NCBI GenBank assembly: GCA_963739045.1
Contig: CAVTYY010000001.1
Location: 620,001 to 684,000 of the forward strand
From: Halobacillus_B sp963739045
GTDB lineage: Bacteria; Bacillota; Bacilli; Bacillales; Halobacillaceae
Direction: 5' to 3'
DNA length: 64,000 nt
A program made the position numbers and the translations under genes. Shown piece after piece: positions 32,197 to 40,920 of this stretch (position 1 is its first letter; every line of letters begins with the position of its first letter). A model generated the notes under the pieces. That model saw only the letters and a program-made list of their open reading frames with translations. It was not told where the DNA came from and did not search any database.

Positions 32197-33180
32197 ATGA
32201 AATATAATCAGCTGGGTCAGACCGACTTAAACATTAGCGAATTAAGCTTTGGGACATGGGCGATCGGCGGAAGCTGGGGGACTACCAACGATGAGGAATC
32301 CCTTAGCGCCCTGCACAAAGCGATGGATCACGGGGTTAATTTCTTTGATACCGCAGACGTTTATGGAATGGGGCACAGTGAAAAGCTGCTTGCCCAGGCG
32401 ACAAAAGGGAAGGAAGCGGAGATTCATATTGCTTCGAAGTTCTGCCGGCAAGGGGATATTCATGATCCGGCCACTTATTCTAAGGAACAGGTTTCCAAAT
32501 ATTTGGAGGACAGCTTGCAGCGGTTAAACCGTGATCATCTAGACCTTTACCAGATTCACTGCCCTCCTTTAGAGATATTAAAAGATGGTTCTGTTTTTGA
32601 CGTGTTAGAGGATTTGAAAAAGCAGGGTAAGATACGATACTACGGCGTTAGTGTGGAAACGGTAGAAGAAGGCTTATATGTTCTTGAGAATACGAAAGCA
32701 AGTGCCCTGCAGGTCATTTTTAATATTTTCCGGCAGAAGCTTCTCGATGAACTGTTTCCGACCGCGATTGAAAAACAGGCAGGAATTCTTGCCCGAGTAC
32801 CTCTAGCCAGCGGCTTGCTGACGGGTAAATTCAATGAAGATCATAACTTTGAAGAGGATGACCACCGTAACTTTAATCAAAATGGTGAGGCATTTAATGT
32901 AGGGGAAACCTTCGCCGGACTGGAATTCTCCAAAGGTGTCGAGCTGAGCCGTGAGCTTGAGTGGATCGGTGACGGGCGAGGCAATATGACACGTGCCGCT
33001 CTTAAATGGATTATGCAGCAGCAAGGAATCACAAGCGTAATTCCCGGCTTCCGTAATGTGAGCCAGGTGGAAGATAATCTGGGTGCCTTGGACGTGAAAG
33101 ATTTTACGGATCAGGAATTAAAAGAACTGAAAGCTTTCTATAATGGGGAAGTACATGAAAATATCCGCGGGGTATATTAA
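32197..33180 (+). CDS. Aldo/keto reductase
   Basis: The 327-residue protein is a TIM-barrel AKR. The catalytic tetrad is visible: Asp in FFDTADVYG, Tyr in the same block, Lys in IASKF, and His in YQIHCPP. NADPH-binding residues near the end include VIPGFRNVSQVEDN. It reduces aldehydes or ketones; the substrate is unknown. It resembles YhdN/YqkF-type Bacillus AKRs. GGCGGG is 6 nt before the ATG at 32197; an ATG at 32191 touches the RBS. A very strong terminator follows. Confidence 0.9.
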   Translation: MKYNQLGQTDLNISELSFGTWAIGGSWGTTNDEESLSALHKAMDHGVNFFDTADVYGMGHSEKLLAQATKGKEAEIHIASKFCRQGDIHDPATYSKEQVSKYLEDSLQRLNRDHLDLYQIHCPPLEILKDGSVFDVLEDLKKQGKIRYYGVSVETVEEGLYVLENTKASALQVIFNIFRQKLLDELFPTAIEKQAGILARVPLASGLLTGKFNEDHNFEEDDHRNFNQNGEAFNVGETFAGLEFSKGVELSRELEWIGDGRGNMTRAALKWIMQQQGITSVIPGFRNVSQVEDNLGALDVKDFTDQELKELKAFYNGEVHENIRGVY

Positions 33181-33254
33181 GTTAAGCAAGAAGAAGCTGA
33201 TTTAATAAGAAAGTTTTCCATCATCATAAAGCATAGACAAGAGAATAGGCTTCA

Positions 33255-33300
33255 CCAGAAAACCCGAACCTGATCATTTACTTTGGTTCGGGTTTTCTGG
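33255..33300 (+). terminator. Terminator of the aldo/keto reductase gene (CCCGAACC family)
   Basis: A perfect 16-bp stem (CCAGAAAACCCGAACC / GGTTCGGGTTTTCTGG) closes a 14-nt loop. It is the best example of a terminator type also found at 43565, 56524 and 58461. Confidence 0.9.
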
Positions 33301-33487
33301 GTTTTAATATACACGAAGGGAACGCTGCTTCCACCTGCTGCCCTTCCCGTTTTCTCTATAAACTTCCCAATTCTAATGATGGGATTTTCCATTTATTTTC
33401 CTCTGTTCTCCTTCCCATCCCTTTATGGTTTGTATGGTACGATAAAAACAGAAGAAAACGAATAAACAAAAAGTTAGGATGAGACAA

Positions 33488-33973
33488 ATGGACGTTCAAG
33501 AGTGGATTGACCAATTAGCATTAGAACCCCATCCAGAAGGCGGCTTCTACAAAAGCACCTATGAATCGTCGCTTTGGACGGAAGCAGATCAAGGAGAAAG
33601 AAAACTGTACACGAGTATCTATTTTTTATTAAGATCGGAGGATATCTCTCATTTTCACCGGTTAAAATCCGACGAGCTGTGGTATTTTCATGCGGGCAGT
33701 TCGATTACGATACATATGCTTCACACGGACGGCACCTATCAGGAAGTGAAACTCGGACTGGATGTGAAGCGTGGGGAAGTTCCTCAATTCGTAGTGCCTA
33801 AGGATACGATTTTTGGTTCCACAGTTGATCAGCCAGATACATTTTCGCTTGCAGGATGCATGGTTTCGCCGGGGTTTGATTTTGCAGACTTTGAACTGCT
33901 TTCGCAACAAGAGTTACTGCCTCACTATCCTGATCAAGCGGAAGAGATTAAGAAGCTCGCGATTGATAAATAA
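33488..33973 (+). CDS. DUF985-family cupin protein
   Basis: The 161-residue protein is a single cupin of the DUF985 type: EPHPEGGFYKSTY opening, TSIYFLL, FHRLKSDELWYFHAGSSI (cupin motif 1 with His and Glu), and 'GCMVSPGFDFADFEL' near the end. The length fits the family. Some members have been linked to sugar epimerase-like or RmlC-like folds, but no reaction is established. The ATG at 33488 is chosen because an AGG lies 9 nt before it. It is followed 25 nt later by the HEAT-repeat gene. Confidence 0.85.
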   Translation: MDVQEWIDQLALEPHPEGGFYKSTYESSLWTEADQGERKLYTSIYFLLRSEDISHFHRLKSDELWYFHAGSSITIHMLHTDGTYQEVKLGLDVKRGEVPQFVVPKDTIFGSTVDQPDTFSLAGCMVSPGFDFADFELLSQQELLPHYPDQAEEIKKLAIDK

Positions 33974-33998
33974 ACATTTCTCTAAAGGAGGAGAGCAC

Positions 33999-34550
33999 AT
34001 GGATGCTGTGATTGAAAAGCATTTTGACCAGTTAAACTCGGAAGATAAGAACGTCCGTTATGAAGCATATCAATACCTCATGGGAGAGGTACAGGCCCAA
34101 GTTTCGTGGGCTTATGAAGTGTGGAAGGATCTAATCAGCGATCTGGAACATAACAACAACCACCGGCGGGCCATCGCTTCTCAGCTTCTTTGTCATCTTG
34201 CTATCAGTGATCCGGAAAATAGAATAATAACTGATTTTCCTAAGATCTTCGCAGTTACGTATGATGAAAAATTTGTTACCGCACGGCATACCCTGCAGAC
34301 GATCTGGAAAATTGGCTTAGCAGGAGAAGCCCAGAAGGAAATGGTATTGAACAGCTTGGCTCAACGGTACAAGCACTGCACAGACGAGAAAAATTCTACG
34401 CTCATCCGCTATGACATCATTCAGGGACTGAGGAACTTGTATAACCAGGTTTCAGATCCCGCCATTAAAGAACTGGCCCTCGAGCTGATCGAATTAGAAG
34501 AGGATGAAAAGTATCAGAAGAAGTATGCAAAAGTATGGAAGAACGTTTAA
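33999..34550 (+). CDS. HEAT-repeat-like protein
   Basis: The 183-residue product is entirely helical with amphipathic pairs (for example NVRYEAYQYLMGEVQAQ, HRRAIASQLLCHLA, ARHTLQTIWKIGLAGEAQ, RYDIIQGLRNLY), consistent with HEAT-type repeats. Such proteins are usually protein-binding scaffolds. No catalytic motif is seen, and I do not know a named homologue. AAAGGAGGAG precedes the ATG at 33999. It is in line with the cupin gene upstream and likely shares its transcript. Confidence 0.6.
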   Translation: MDAVIEKHFDQLNSEDKNVRYEAYQYLMGEVQAQVSWAYEVWKDLISDLEHNNNHRRAIASQLLCHLAISDPENRIITDFPKIFAVTYDEKFVTARHTLQTIWKIGLAGEAQKEMVLNSLAQRYKHCTDEKNSTLIRYDIIQGLRNLYNQVSDPAIKELALELIELEEDEKYQKKYAKVWKNV

Positions 34551-34653
34551 ATTAGGAAAGAATTTATAAGCGAGCACATCTTGCTAGTGCTAATTTTACG
34601 CAAAAATGAAATCGCTGTCACTCACCAGGCGGTTTTCGGCAGGAGGTTAAGCC

Positions 34654-36018
34654 ATGGACTCGTTATTGGACTATCATCGATACGATTTGTTTGAAACTTT
34701 TTTTGAGAGCGGGAATTTCTGTATTGTTATCGTCGATCACGAAGGGTTAATTTCTTATTTAAATGAAGGCTACTGCCGGTTCCTGAATGTAAAGAAATCT
34801 GAGGCGCTTGGCCAGCATGTGACGAGTATTATCGAGAATACCCGCATGCATCTCGTCGTTGAGTCGGGGGAGGAAGAAATTGCTGATCTTCAGTACATTC
34901 GTGGAAACTATATGATCGCCAGCCGCATTCCGCTGCGTTCAGAGGGAAAAGTAGTCGGCGCTCTTGGAATGGTGTTATTCCGTGATACCGAGGAATGGCT
35001 GAAGATGAACAGTCATATTAAAGAGCTTCTGCTTGAGTTGGAGGCTTACCGCACCCAGCTGCAGCAAAAAAACGGCGCTGTCTATTCCCTTCATCACATC
35101 ATCAGCCGGTCGAATACGATGGACCAGCTGAAGAATAAAGTGAAAAAGATTGCCCCCGGAGACGTGTCCGTGCTCTTAAGAGGAGAAAGCGGAACCGGCA
35201 AGGAATTGTTTGCGCATAGTCTTCACCATTTGAGCGAGCGGAGTACCCGGCCATTTGTGAAAGTAAACTGTGCGGCAATTCCTGATAATCTGCTGGAATC
35301 AGAGTTGTTTGGCTACCAGGAAGGCGCCTTTACGGGAGCTAAACGAGGCGGGAAGCCAGGGAAATTTCAACTGGCTGATGGCGGGACGCTGTTTCTGGAT
35401 GAGATTGGGGACATGCCGTTAAATGCCCAGGTGAAGATCCTCCGTGTCCTTCAGGAGGGAGAAGTGGAAGCGGTAGGAGCGCTGAAACCGGAGAAAATTG
35501 ATGTTCGGATCATTGCTTCGACACATCAGCCCTTAGAAGAGCTGATTGTATCGAAAGAGTTTCGTGAAGATTTATTTTACCGAATCAATGTTGTACAGCT
35601 GCAGATTCCTTCCCTCCGTGAGCGTAAAGAAGACATCCGTCTGCTGGCAAAATCACTGCTGCACAAGCTGACCGAGCGGATCGGCAAACGAGTGGTGGAC
35701 TTTGAAGAAGAGGTGTTTGAAACCTTTCAAGCGTATCACTGGCCGGGCAATGTGCGTGAACTGGAGAATGTGGTCGAGTCGGCGGTTTATCTGACAAATA
35801 CGGAAGTCATCCGCGTGGAAGACTTACCTGCTCATCTCCTGTCCCATTCGTATTTAGGCGAAGAGACTCAAGGGTTAAAAGAAATCATGGATAAAGCAGA
35901 AAAGCAGGCAGTGGAACGAGCGTTGAAAAAGGCAGACGGAGATAAATCAAAAGCTGCTGAACTGCTCAAGATCGGAAAGTCGAGTCTTTATGATAAAGTG
36001 AAAAAACATCAGCTGTAA
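34654..36018 (+). CDS. Sigma-54-dependent PAS/AAA+ activator of the ketone-body operon
   Basis: The 454-residue protein has an N-terminal PAS sensor (about 10-115), a sigma-54 interaction AAA+ domain (about 145-375) with Walker A GESGTGKE, the L1 loop EGAFTGA(KRGGK) that contacts sigma-54, Walker B GGTLFLDEIG and an arginine finger region, and a C-terminal Fis-type HTH (about 410-454). GAFTGA is intact, so the protein should activate sigma-54 promoters. A perfect -24/-12 promoter lies 190 bp downstream, before the CoA-transferase genes, which makes that operon the likely target. The signal may be acetoacetate, hydroxybutyrate or a product, which is not shown by sequence. AGGAGG is 9 nt before the ATG. 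Confidence 0.93.
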   Translation: MDSLLDYHRYDLFETFFESGNFCIVIVDHEGLISYLNEGYCRFLNVKKSEALGQHVTSIIENTRMHLVVESGEEEIADLQYIRGNYMIASRIPLRSEGKVVGALGMVLFRDTEEWLKMNSHIKELLLELEAYRTQLQQKNGAVYSLHHIISRSNTMDQLKNKVKKIAPGDVSVLLRGESGTGKELFAHSLHHLSERSTRPFVKVNCAAIPDNLLESELFGYQEGAFTGAKRGGKPGKFQLADGGTLFLDEIGDMPLNAQVKILRVLQEGEVEAVGALKPEKIDVRIIASTHQPLEELIVSKEFREDLFYRINVVQLQIPSLRERKEDIRLLAKSLLHKLTERIGKRVVDFEEEVFETFQAYHWPGNVRELENVVESAVYLTNTEVIRVEDLPAHLLSHSYLGEETQGLKEIMDKAEKQAVERALKKADGDKSKAAELLKIGKSSLYDKVKKHQL

Positions 36019-36073
36019 AACCATTCCATAATTTCGGAAAGTCATTCCGATAAACTGGAATGGTTCTTTTTTT
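36019..36073 (+). terminator. Terminator of the sigma-54 activator gene
   Basis: AACCATTCCA (36019-36028) pairs with TGGAATGGTT (36056-36065); inner TTCGGAA/TTCCGA adds to it and TTTTTTT follows. It separates the regulator from the operon. Confidence 0.85.
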
Positions 36074-36201
36074 GCGTAAAATGTAAGGGTTTACATCGGT
36101 TGGGGATTTCTCAACGAGGATTTTTCCGGAAACCTGGAATACGCTCTTTCGGCAATTTCCTGCAAACCTCGCTAACGTTGGGTTTTTTTATTTTTTGATA
36201 A

Positions 36202-36219
36202 TTGGCACGATTTTTGCAT
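36202..36219 (+). promoter_or_regulatory. Sigma-54 (-24/-12) promoter of the scoAB operon
   Basis: TTGGCACGATTTTTGCAT matches the consensus TGGCAC-N5-TTGCA exactly at the GG and GC doublets with the correct spacing. It lies 30 bp before the first CoA-transferase gene. The upstream activator gene is of the class that acts on such promoters. Confidence 0.93.
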
Positions 36220-36248
36220 GTAGAGAGAGTGAAGGGAGTGGATAGCAA

Positions 36249-36944
36249 ATGAAAACCGTCTATACAACGTTTCAAGAAGCAGTAAGAGAGATTAAAGATT
36301 ACTCCACGATTATGGTGGGTGGCTTTGGTTTAGTAGGGATTCCCGAGAACCTTATTCTGGCTTTAGTGGAATCGAAGGTCAAGCACTTAACCGTGATTTC
36401 CAATAACTGCGGGGTGGATGACTGGGGGCTTGGACTGCTTCTGAAAAATAATCAAATTGATAAAATGATAGGCTCTTACGTTGGTGAGAATAAAGAATTT
36501 GAACGTCAGGTCTTAGCGGGGGAACTGGAAGTGGAACTCACCCCTCAAGGCACGCTCGCTGAGAAAATCAGAGCAGGCGGATCGGGGATTCCTGCTTTCT
36601 ATACCCCGGCAGGCGTGGGCACACCGCTTGCGGAAGGACAGGAGGTCAGAAACTTCGATGGAAAAGACTATCTCCTGCAAAAAGGCTTACAGGCCGATTT
36701 CAGTTTGGTAAGAGCGGCGAAAGGGGACCGGCATGGGAATTTGGTGTACAACAAAACGGCTCGTAATTTCAACCCGATGATGGCCGCGGCCGGCAAGGTG
36801 ACGATTGCGGAGGTAGAGGAACTGGTAGAGCCAGGCGAGCTTGATGCCGATGCGATTCACACTCCGGGGATTTATGTGCAGGGATTAATCGAAGGCAAGC
36901 AGGAAAAAAGAATCGAGCGGTTGACGCTGGCTTCAAATAACTAG
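36249..36944 (+). CDS. scoA: 3-oxoacid (acetoacetate) CoA-transferase subunit A
   Basis: The 231-residue protein is subunit A of the two-subunit CoA-transferase family I (ScoA/AtoD). The CoA-binding Gly-rich blocks are VGGFGLVGIPENLI (about 22-35) and 'ERQVLAGELEVELTPQGTLAEKIRAGG', and the rest follows family order. With subunit B it transfers CoA from succinyl-CoA or another donor to acetoacetate. GAAGGGAG precedes the start. It opens the scoA-scoB-hbd-gntP-like operon under the sigma-54 promoter. Confidence 0.93.
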   Translation: MKTVYTTFQEAVREIKDYSTIMVGGFGLVGIPENLILALVESKVKHLTVISNNCGVDDWGLGLLLKNNQIDKMIGSYVGENKEFERQVLAGELEVELTPQGTLAEKIRAGGSGIPAFYTPAGVGTPLAEGQEVRNFDGKDYLLQKGLQADFSLVRAAKGDRHGNLVYNKTARNFNPMMAAAGKVTIAEVEELVEPGELDADAIHTPGIYVQGLIEGKQEKRIERLTLASNN

Positions 36945-36957
36945 GAGGGGTGATCAA

Positions 36958-37632
36958 ATGAGAGAGAAAATCGATAAAGCAGCAGTGAGAGAGAAAATTG
37001 CCAGGCGGGCTGAGCAGGAAATTGAAAGCGGTTTCTACGTCAATCTCGGCATCGGAATGCCAACCATGGTAGCGAACTATATTCAATCAAATAAACAAGT
37101 CGTCCTGCAATCGGAAAATGGCCTGCTGGGCATCGGCCGGTCGCCTTTGGAAGAAGAAGTCGATCCCGATCTCATTAATGCAGGAAAGGAAACTGTGACC
37201 GCTTCGGTTGGTGCCGCTTACTGCAGCAGTGCCGAATCGTTTGCGATGATTCGGGGTGAGCATCTTGACCTGGCAATTTTAGGCGGCATGGAAGTGTCTG
37301 AGCACGGCGACCTGGCCAATTGGATGATCCCTGGGAAGATGATTAAAGGCATGGGTGGTGCGATGGATATCGTCCACGGCGCGAAGAAAATTGTGATTAT
37401 TATGGATCACGTGAATAAACACGGAGAACCGAAGATCCTGAAGGAGTGCACGCTTCCGCTAACCGGTAAAGGAGTGGTGAACCGCATCATTACCGATCGT
37501 GCGGTCATCGACGTTACCGAAGACGGATTGGTGCTTAAGGAAGTCGCAGAAGGCTTTACAGTAGAAGAAGTGAAAAATTCTACAGGAGCAGCCTTGCAGC
37601 TGAGTCCCGAATTATTAGAGACCGCTTTTTAA
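36958..37632 (+). CDS. scoB: 3-oxoacid (acetoacetate) CoA-transferase subunit B
   Basis: The 224-residue protein is subunit B; the catalytic Glu is in SENGLLGIG (about residue 56). The Gly-rich NLGIGMPTM and 'GGMEVSEHGDLANWMIPGKM' blocks complete the family pattern. It works only as a complex with subunit A. GGAGGGGTG starts it 13 nt after scoA. Confidence 0.93.
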   Translation: MREKIDKAAVREKIARRAEQEIESGFYVNLGIGMPTMVANYIQSNKQVVLQSENGLLGIGRSPLEEEVDPDLINAGKETVTASVGAAYCSSAESFAMIRGEHLDLAILGGMEVSEHGDLANWMIPGKMIKGMGGAMDIVHGAKKIVIIMDHVNKHGEPKILKECTLPLTGKGVVNRIITDRAVIDVTEDGLVLKEVAEGFTVEEVKNSTGAALQLSPELLETAF

Positions 37633-37668
37633 TCGTTACTACAACAACAGACAGGGAGGACGAGAAAC

Positions 37669-38445
37669 ATGGTAGATGGAAAAGTTGTGTTTATTACAGG
37701 GGCCGCAAGCGGAATCGGCCATGAAATAGGAAGAGAGTTTGCGAAACAAGGGGCGAAAGTGGTTTTTACCGACATTGATGAAGATCAAGTCCAGGCAGCG
37801 GCTGCCAAGGCGGCAGATGACGGTTTTGAGTGTATGGGAATTAAGTGTGATGTTACGAAGGAAAGCGAATTAACCGAGGCCATCGATCAAACAGTCTCCC
37901 ACTATGGCTCTTTGGATATTTTAATCAATAACGCAGGATTGCAGCATGTTGCGGCGATCGAGGAATTTCCCACGGAGAAGTTTGAATGGATAACGAAAGT
38001 GATGCTTGTTGCCCCCTTTATGGCCACTAAGCATGTGTTCCCGATTATGAAGAAACAAGGCTCAGGAAGAATTATTAATATGGCTTCCATCAATGGATTG
38101 ATTGGTTTCGCTGGGAAAGCCGCTTATAACAGCTCCAAGCATGGCGTAATCGGGCTCACAAAGGTTACCGCTTTAGAAGGAGCGGAGCATGGTATTACAG
38201 TGAATGCGCTATGCCCTGGCTATGTGGATACTCCTCTTGTAAGAAACCAGCTGGAGGACTTAGCGAGTAACCGCCATGTATCACTGGAAAAGGTGCTGGA
38301 AGAGGTTATTTATCCGCTGGTGCCGCAGAAACGACTCCTGTCTGTTCAGGAAATTGCCGACTATACATTGTTCTTAGCCAGTGATAAGGCACGAGGGGTG
38401 ACCGGTCAGGCGGTGGTCATTGACGGCGGCTATACCGCTCAATAA
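37669..38445 (+). CDS. 3-hydroxybutyrate dehydrogenase (SDR family), paralogue 2
   Basis: The 258-residue product has TGAASGIG (about 9-16), NNAG (about 88), catalytic Ser in MASING and YNSSKHG. It is close to the protein at 14787 over its whole length. Here it sits between CoA transferase and a permease, which strongly supports 3-hydroxybutyrate oxidation to acetoacetate, as in the B. subtilis yxjC-scoA-scoB-yxjF order. GGGAGG precedes the start. Confidence 0.93.
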   Translation: MVDGKVVFITGAASGIGHEIGREFAKQGAKVVFTDIDEDQVQAAAAKAADDGFECMGIKCDVTKESELTEAIDQTVSHYGSLDILINNAGLQHVAAIEEFPTEKFEWITKVMLVAPFMATKHVFPIMKKQGSGRIINMASINGLIGFAGKAAYNSSKHGVIGLTKVTALEGAEHGITVNALCPGYVDTPLVRNQLEDLASNRHVSLEKVLEEVIYPLVPQKRLLSVQEIADYTLFLASDKARGVTGQAVVIDGGYTAQ

Positions 38446-38461
38446 ATCCCCGAGGCAGAAA

Positions 38462-38506
38462 AAAGGAAAGGATCGATATCTGAGAAGGTCTCTATCCCTT
38501 TCCTTT
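38462..38506 (+). other. Intra-operon hairpin between hbd and the permease gene
   Basis: AAAGGAAAGGATCGATA pairs with TATCCCTTTCCTTT in a nearly perfect stem. No long T run follows, so it may be a processing or stability element that sets different mRNA levels before and after it, or a partial terminator. Confidence 0.5.
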
Positions 38507-38588
38507 AGGCAGCTTTGGAGGGAAGTTAAAAGACGTGGAGCCCCTGTAAAAAGGGTTTGAGAAATATGAAAATAATGGAGGGAACTAA

Positions 38589-39872
38589 ATGCTTGGTATT
38601 TTACTAGGTCTGGTTGTATTAATGGCACTTGCCTATTTAGGATGGTCGATTATTTGGATCGCGCCGATTGCGGCGGGAGTCGTCGCCTTGACGGGCGGCC
38701 TCGATTTATTAAATGCCTATACAGATACATACATGGGCGGGTTTGTTTCCTTTGCGAAAGACTGGTTCCCGGTATTTATGCTCGGGGCCGTGTTTGGCAA
38801 ACTGATGGAGGACACGGGCATGGCCCGCTCCGTTGCAGTAGCGCTGACCAAAGTAATCGGTACAAAACGGGCGATATTAGGAGTTCTTGCCTCTGCAGCA
38901 GTCCTTACTTACGGAGGCGTGAGTTTGTTCGTGGTCGTCTTTGCGGTCTATCCGTTAGCGTTATCTTTATTCCGTGAAGCGAACATCAGCAGAAAGCTGA
39001 TTCCCGCAACCGTAGCGTTAGGTTCCTTTACCTTTACTATGACGGCTATTCCAGGAACTCCGCAGATTCAGAACTTGATCCCGATGGAGTATTTTAAAAC
39101 GACTCCTACGGCAGCTCCGATTATGGGGATCGCCGGTGCTCTTGTAATGGCTGTCGGAGGATACTTCTATTTGCGGTGGCGTGAGAAGCAGCTGACAGAA
39201 AAAGGAGAAGTGTTCACTGAACCTAAGGATAATAAAATAACCGAAGATGAGGTAAAAGCTCCACCCTTTATTTTATCGATTTTACCATTGCTGACTGTAT
39301 TACTGACTTTAAATTTATTAAAATGGGATGTTGTCATTGCTCTGATATCAGGAATTGTCTTGATTATGCTTTTGAACATTACGAAATTCAAACGCTTTGT
39401 TCCGTCGATCAACAGTGGGGCAAGCGGTTCAGTTATTGCCATTATAAATACCAGTGCAGCCGTAGGATTTGGTACGGTCGTTAAAGCAGTTCCCGGATTT
39501 CAGAAGCTGACCGAATTACTGATGGGAGTGAAAGGAAATCCGTTGATCTCTGAATCTATTGCTGTTAACGTCCTTGCCGGGGCTACAGGCTCGGCTTCTG
39601 GGGGGATGGGGATAGCTCTTGAAGCACTAGGGTCGAAATATTATGAAATTGCTATGGACACGGGCATCAGTCCGGAAGCCTTTCACCGGGTCGCCTCGAT
39701 TTCTTCCGGCGGTCTCGATGCGCTCCCTCATAATGGTGCCGTCCTTACCTTGCTTGCGATTACTGGATTGACTCATAAAGACAGCTATAAAGATATCTTT
39801 GTCGTAGCTGTACTCATTCCGGTATTGTCCGTTGTCGTTGCGATTATTCTTGCTTCGATCGGATTGATCTAA
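38589..39872 (+). CDS. GntP-family permease, likely for 3-hydroxybutyrate or acetoacetate
   Basis: The 427-residue protein has about 11-12 membrane helices. It belongs to the GntP/citrate-Mg-type transporters: 'FMLGAVFGKLMEDTGMA' near residue 60, 'GSFTFTMTAIPGTPQIQNLIP' and, near the end, 'SISSGGLDALPHNGAVLTLL'. B. subtilis YxjC, encoded next to scoAB, is the nearest parallel. In this operon it should import short-chain hydroxy or keto acids. GGAGG is 8 nt before the ATG; the operon ends after it. Confidence 0.88.
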   Translation: MLGILLGLVVLMALAYLGWSIIWIAPIAAGVVALTGGLDLLNAYTDTYMGGFVSFAKDWFPVFMLGAVFGKLMEDTGMARSVAVALTKVIGTKRAILGVLASAAVLTYGGVSLFVVVFAVYPLALSLFREANISRKLIPATVALGSFTFTMTAIPGTPQIQNLIPMEYFKTTPTAAPIMGIAGALVMAVGGYFYLRWREKQLTEKGEVFTEPKDNKITEDEVKAPPFILSILPLLTVLLTLNLLKWDVVIALISGIVLIMLLNITKFKRFVPSINSGASGSVIAIINTSAAVGFGTVVKAVPGFQKLTELLMGVKGNPLISESIAVNVLAGATGSASGGMGIALEALGSKYYEIAMDTGISPEAFHRVASISSGGLDALPHNGAVLTLLAITGLTHKDSYKDIFVVAVLIPVLSVVVAIILASIGLI

Positions 39873-39914
39873 GAGAGGACGGGCATGCGCCAATTTAAAT
39901 TTGTTGACCTGAAG

Positions 39915-39970
39915 AGGCAGGGACACCCTATGCCTTCCTCCTGCAGAAGTCTCCGTGTATTTCCGACGCT
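39915..39970. repeat. Truncated copy C of the palindromic repeat joined to the GGCAGGGACA repeat
   Basis: GAGGCAGGGACA, as at 40736, is followed directly by CCTATGCCTTCCTCCTGCAGAAGTCTCCGTGTATTTCC (39927-39964), which is the right half of copies A and B. The left half is missing, so this copy was truncated or rearranged. Confidence 0.75.
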
Positions 39971-39995
39971 TCGGACGGCAATATTTTCACCAAAA

Positions 39996-40044
39996 AATCC
40001 GAACGATGATGAGATGTTACCGACATCTCATTATCGTTCGGATT
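39996..40044. repeat. AATCCGAACG hairpin repeat, copy 3
   Basis: AATCCGAACGATGATGAGATG and CATCTCATTATCGTTCGGATT form a near-perfect stem of about 20 bp around TTACCGA. It lies between the 3' ends of two convergent genes (permease and UspA), and a T run follows, so it may terminate both. Confidence 0.85.
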
Positions 40045-40112
40045 TAATATGAGCTAAGTTTTTTATCACATTGGCAATCGCCGCAGTGACCTATTCACTT
40101 CCAAAGTCTGCT

Positions 40113-40547
40113 CTATTTCATAATGAGTACCGGGCAGGCAGAATGGTGAACGACATAGTCACTCACACTTCCGAGCAATAATTTCTTCATTCCGCCAAGT
40201 CCGCGGTTCCCAATAATAATAAGTTCTGCATCCATTTCTTTGGCATAATCGCAAATGGCTGCACCTGGATTTCTGTTTGATTCGCCTACAATAACTTTTG
40301 TTTCTACAGAATAATCTTCAGCTTCAAGTTCATCCTTCACTTTCGCTATTTCAGATTCATACTGTTCCGCTAATTCATGACCGATACTGCGCATAAAGAC
40401 CGTATTAGTTACAGGTCCGGTGGCATAAATCACAGTGATTACGTGGATGACGGTATCTGGATGTTCCGTGGCATTGGTTTTTGCTTCCCGGACGGCCTGC
40501 TGGCTCAATTCACTACCATCATAAGCGACGAGGATTTTTTTTGCCAT
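40113..40547 (-). CDS. Universal stress protein (UspA family)
   Basis: The 144-residue product is a single Usp domain. The ATP-binding motif G-x2-G-x9-G-S is visible in GNRGLGGMKKLLLGSVSDYVV near the C-terminus, with VAYDGSELS at the start. ATP-binding Usp proteins form dimers and help survive starvation, oxidants or salt. GGAGCGG precedes the start. It is a single gene. Confidence 0.92.
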   Translation of the reverse strand: MAKKILVAYDGSELSQQAVREAKTNATEHPDTVIHVITVIYATGPVTNTVFMRSIGHELAEQYESEIAKVKDELEAEDYSVETKVIVGESNRNPGAAICDYAKEMDAELIIIGNRGLGGMKKLLLGSVSDYVVHHSACPVLIMK

Positions 40548-40920
40548 AGGGAACCGCTCCTTTGTGGTTAAATTATTTATCTTACTACTTTCATTTTAAC
40601 ACAATTATCAGATAATTAATGAGGATCAAGGTTGAAAAACAATGCTGAGCTAAGAAGATCATCTATTTTTTCCAGGAAGGTACAGAAATTTCCCCCGAAG
40701 AGATCGAACCGCTTTTTTCTAAACTGTCGTTATAAGAGGCAGGGACAGAAGTCTTTTAGCCAATATAAAATCCGAACAATGATGACGTGTAACCGTTCCA
40801 TCATAGTTCGGATTATTTTGTCCTTCCTGAGGCAGGATGACTAGGTCAGAGGACGTCTACATTCTTTTCGCTCTGTTGGGACTTTACAGTGGAGGTATTT
40901 CCTTATGTCCCAGCATCCAT
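40548..40920. other. Intergenic region with repeat H2 and a possible gene remnant
   Basis: A short frame (about 40646-40732) reads IIYFFQEGTEISPEEIEPLF then SKLSL and a stop, which looks like a protein C-terminus, but an in-frame TGA precedes it and no RBS or start is present. It may be the tail of a lost gene. The rest is repeat (40736-40837) and a short stretch before the symporter. Confidence 0.35.
40736..40837. repeat. GGCAGGGACAG-type composite repeat, copy H2 (with hairpin 4)
   Basis: The left part nearly matches 31268-31310; the AATCCGAACAATGATG...CATCATAGTTCGGATT hairpin is at 40769-40814; then TTTTGTCCTTCCTGAGGCAGG. Like H1 it opens with AGGGACA and closes with the inverse TGTCCT. 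Confidence 0.8.

Noticed and set aside
33813..33998. Longer form of the HEAT-like protein overlapping the cupin gene
   Set aside because: It would overlap the cupin gene in another frame; the ATG at 33999 has AAAGGAGGAG.
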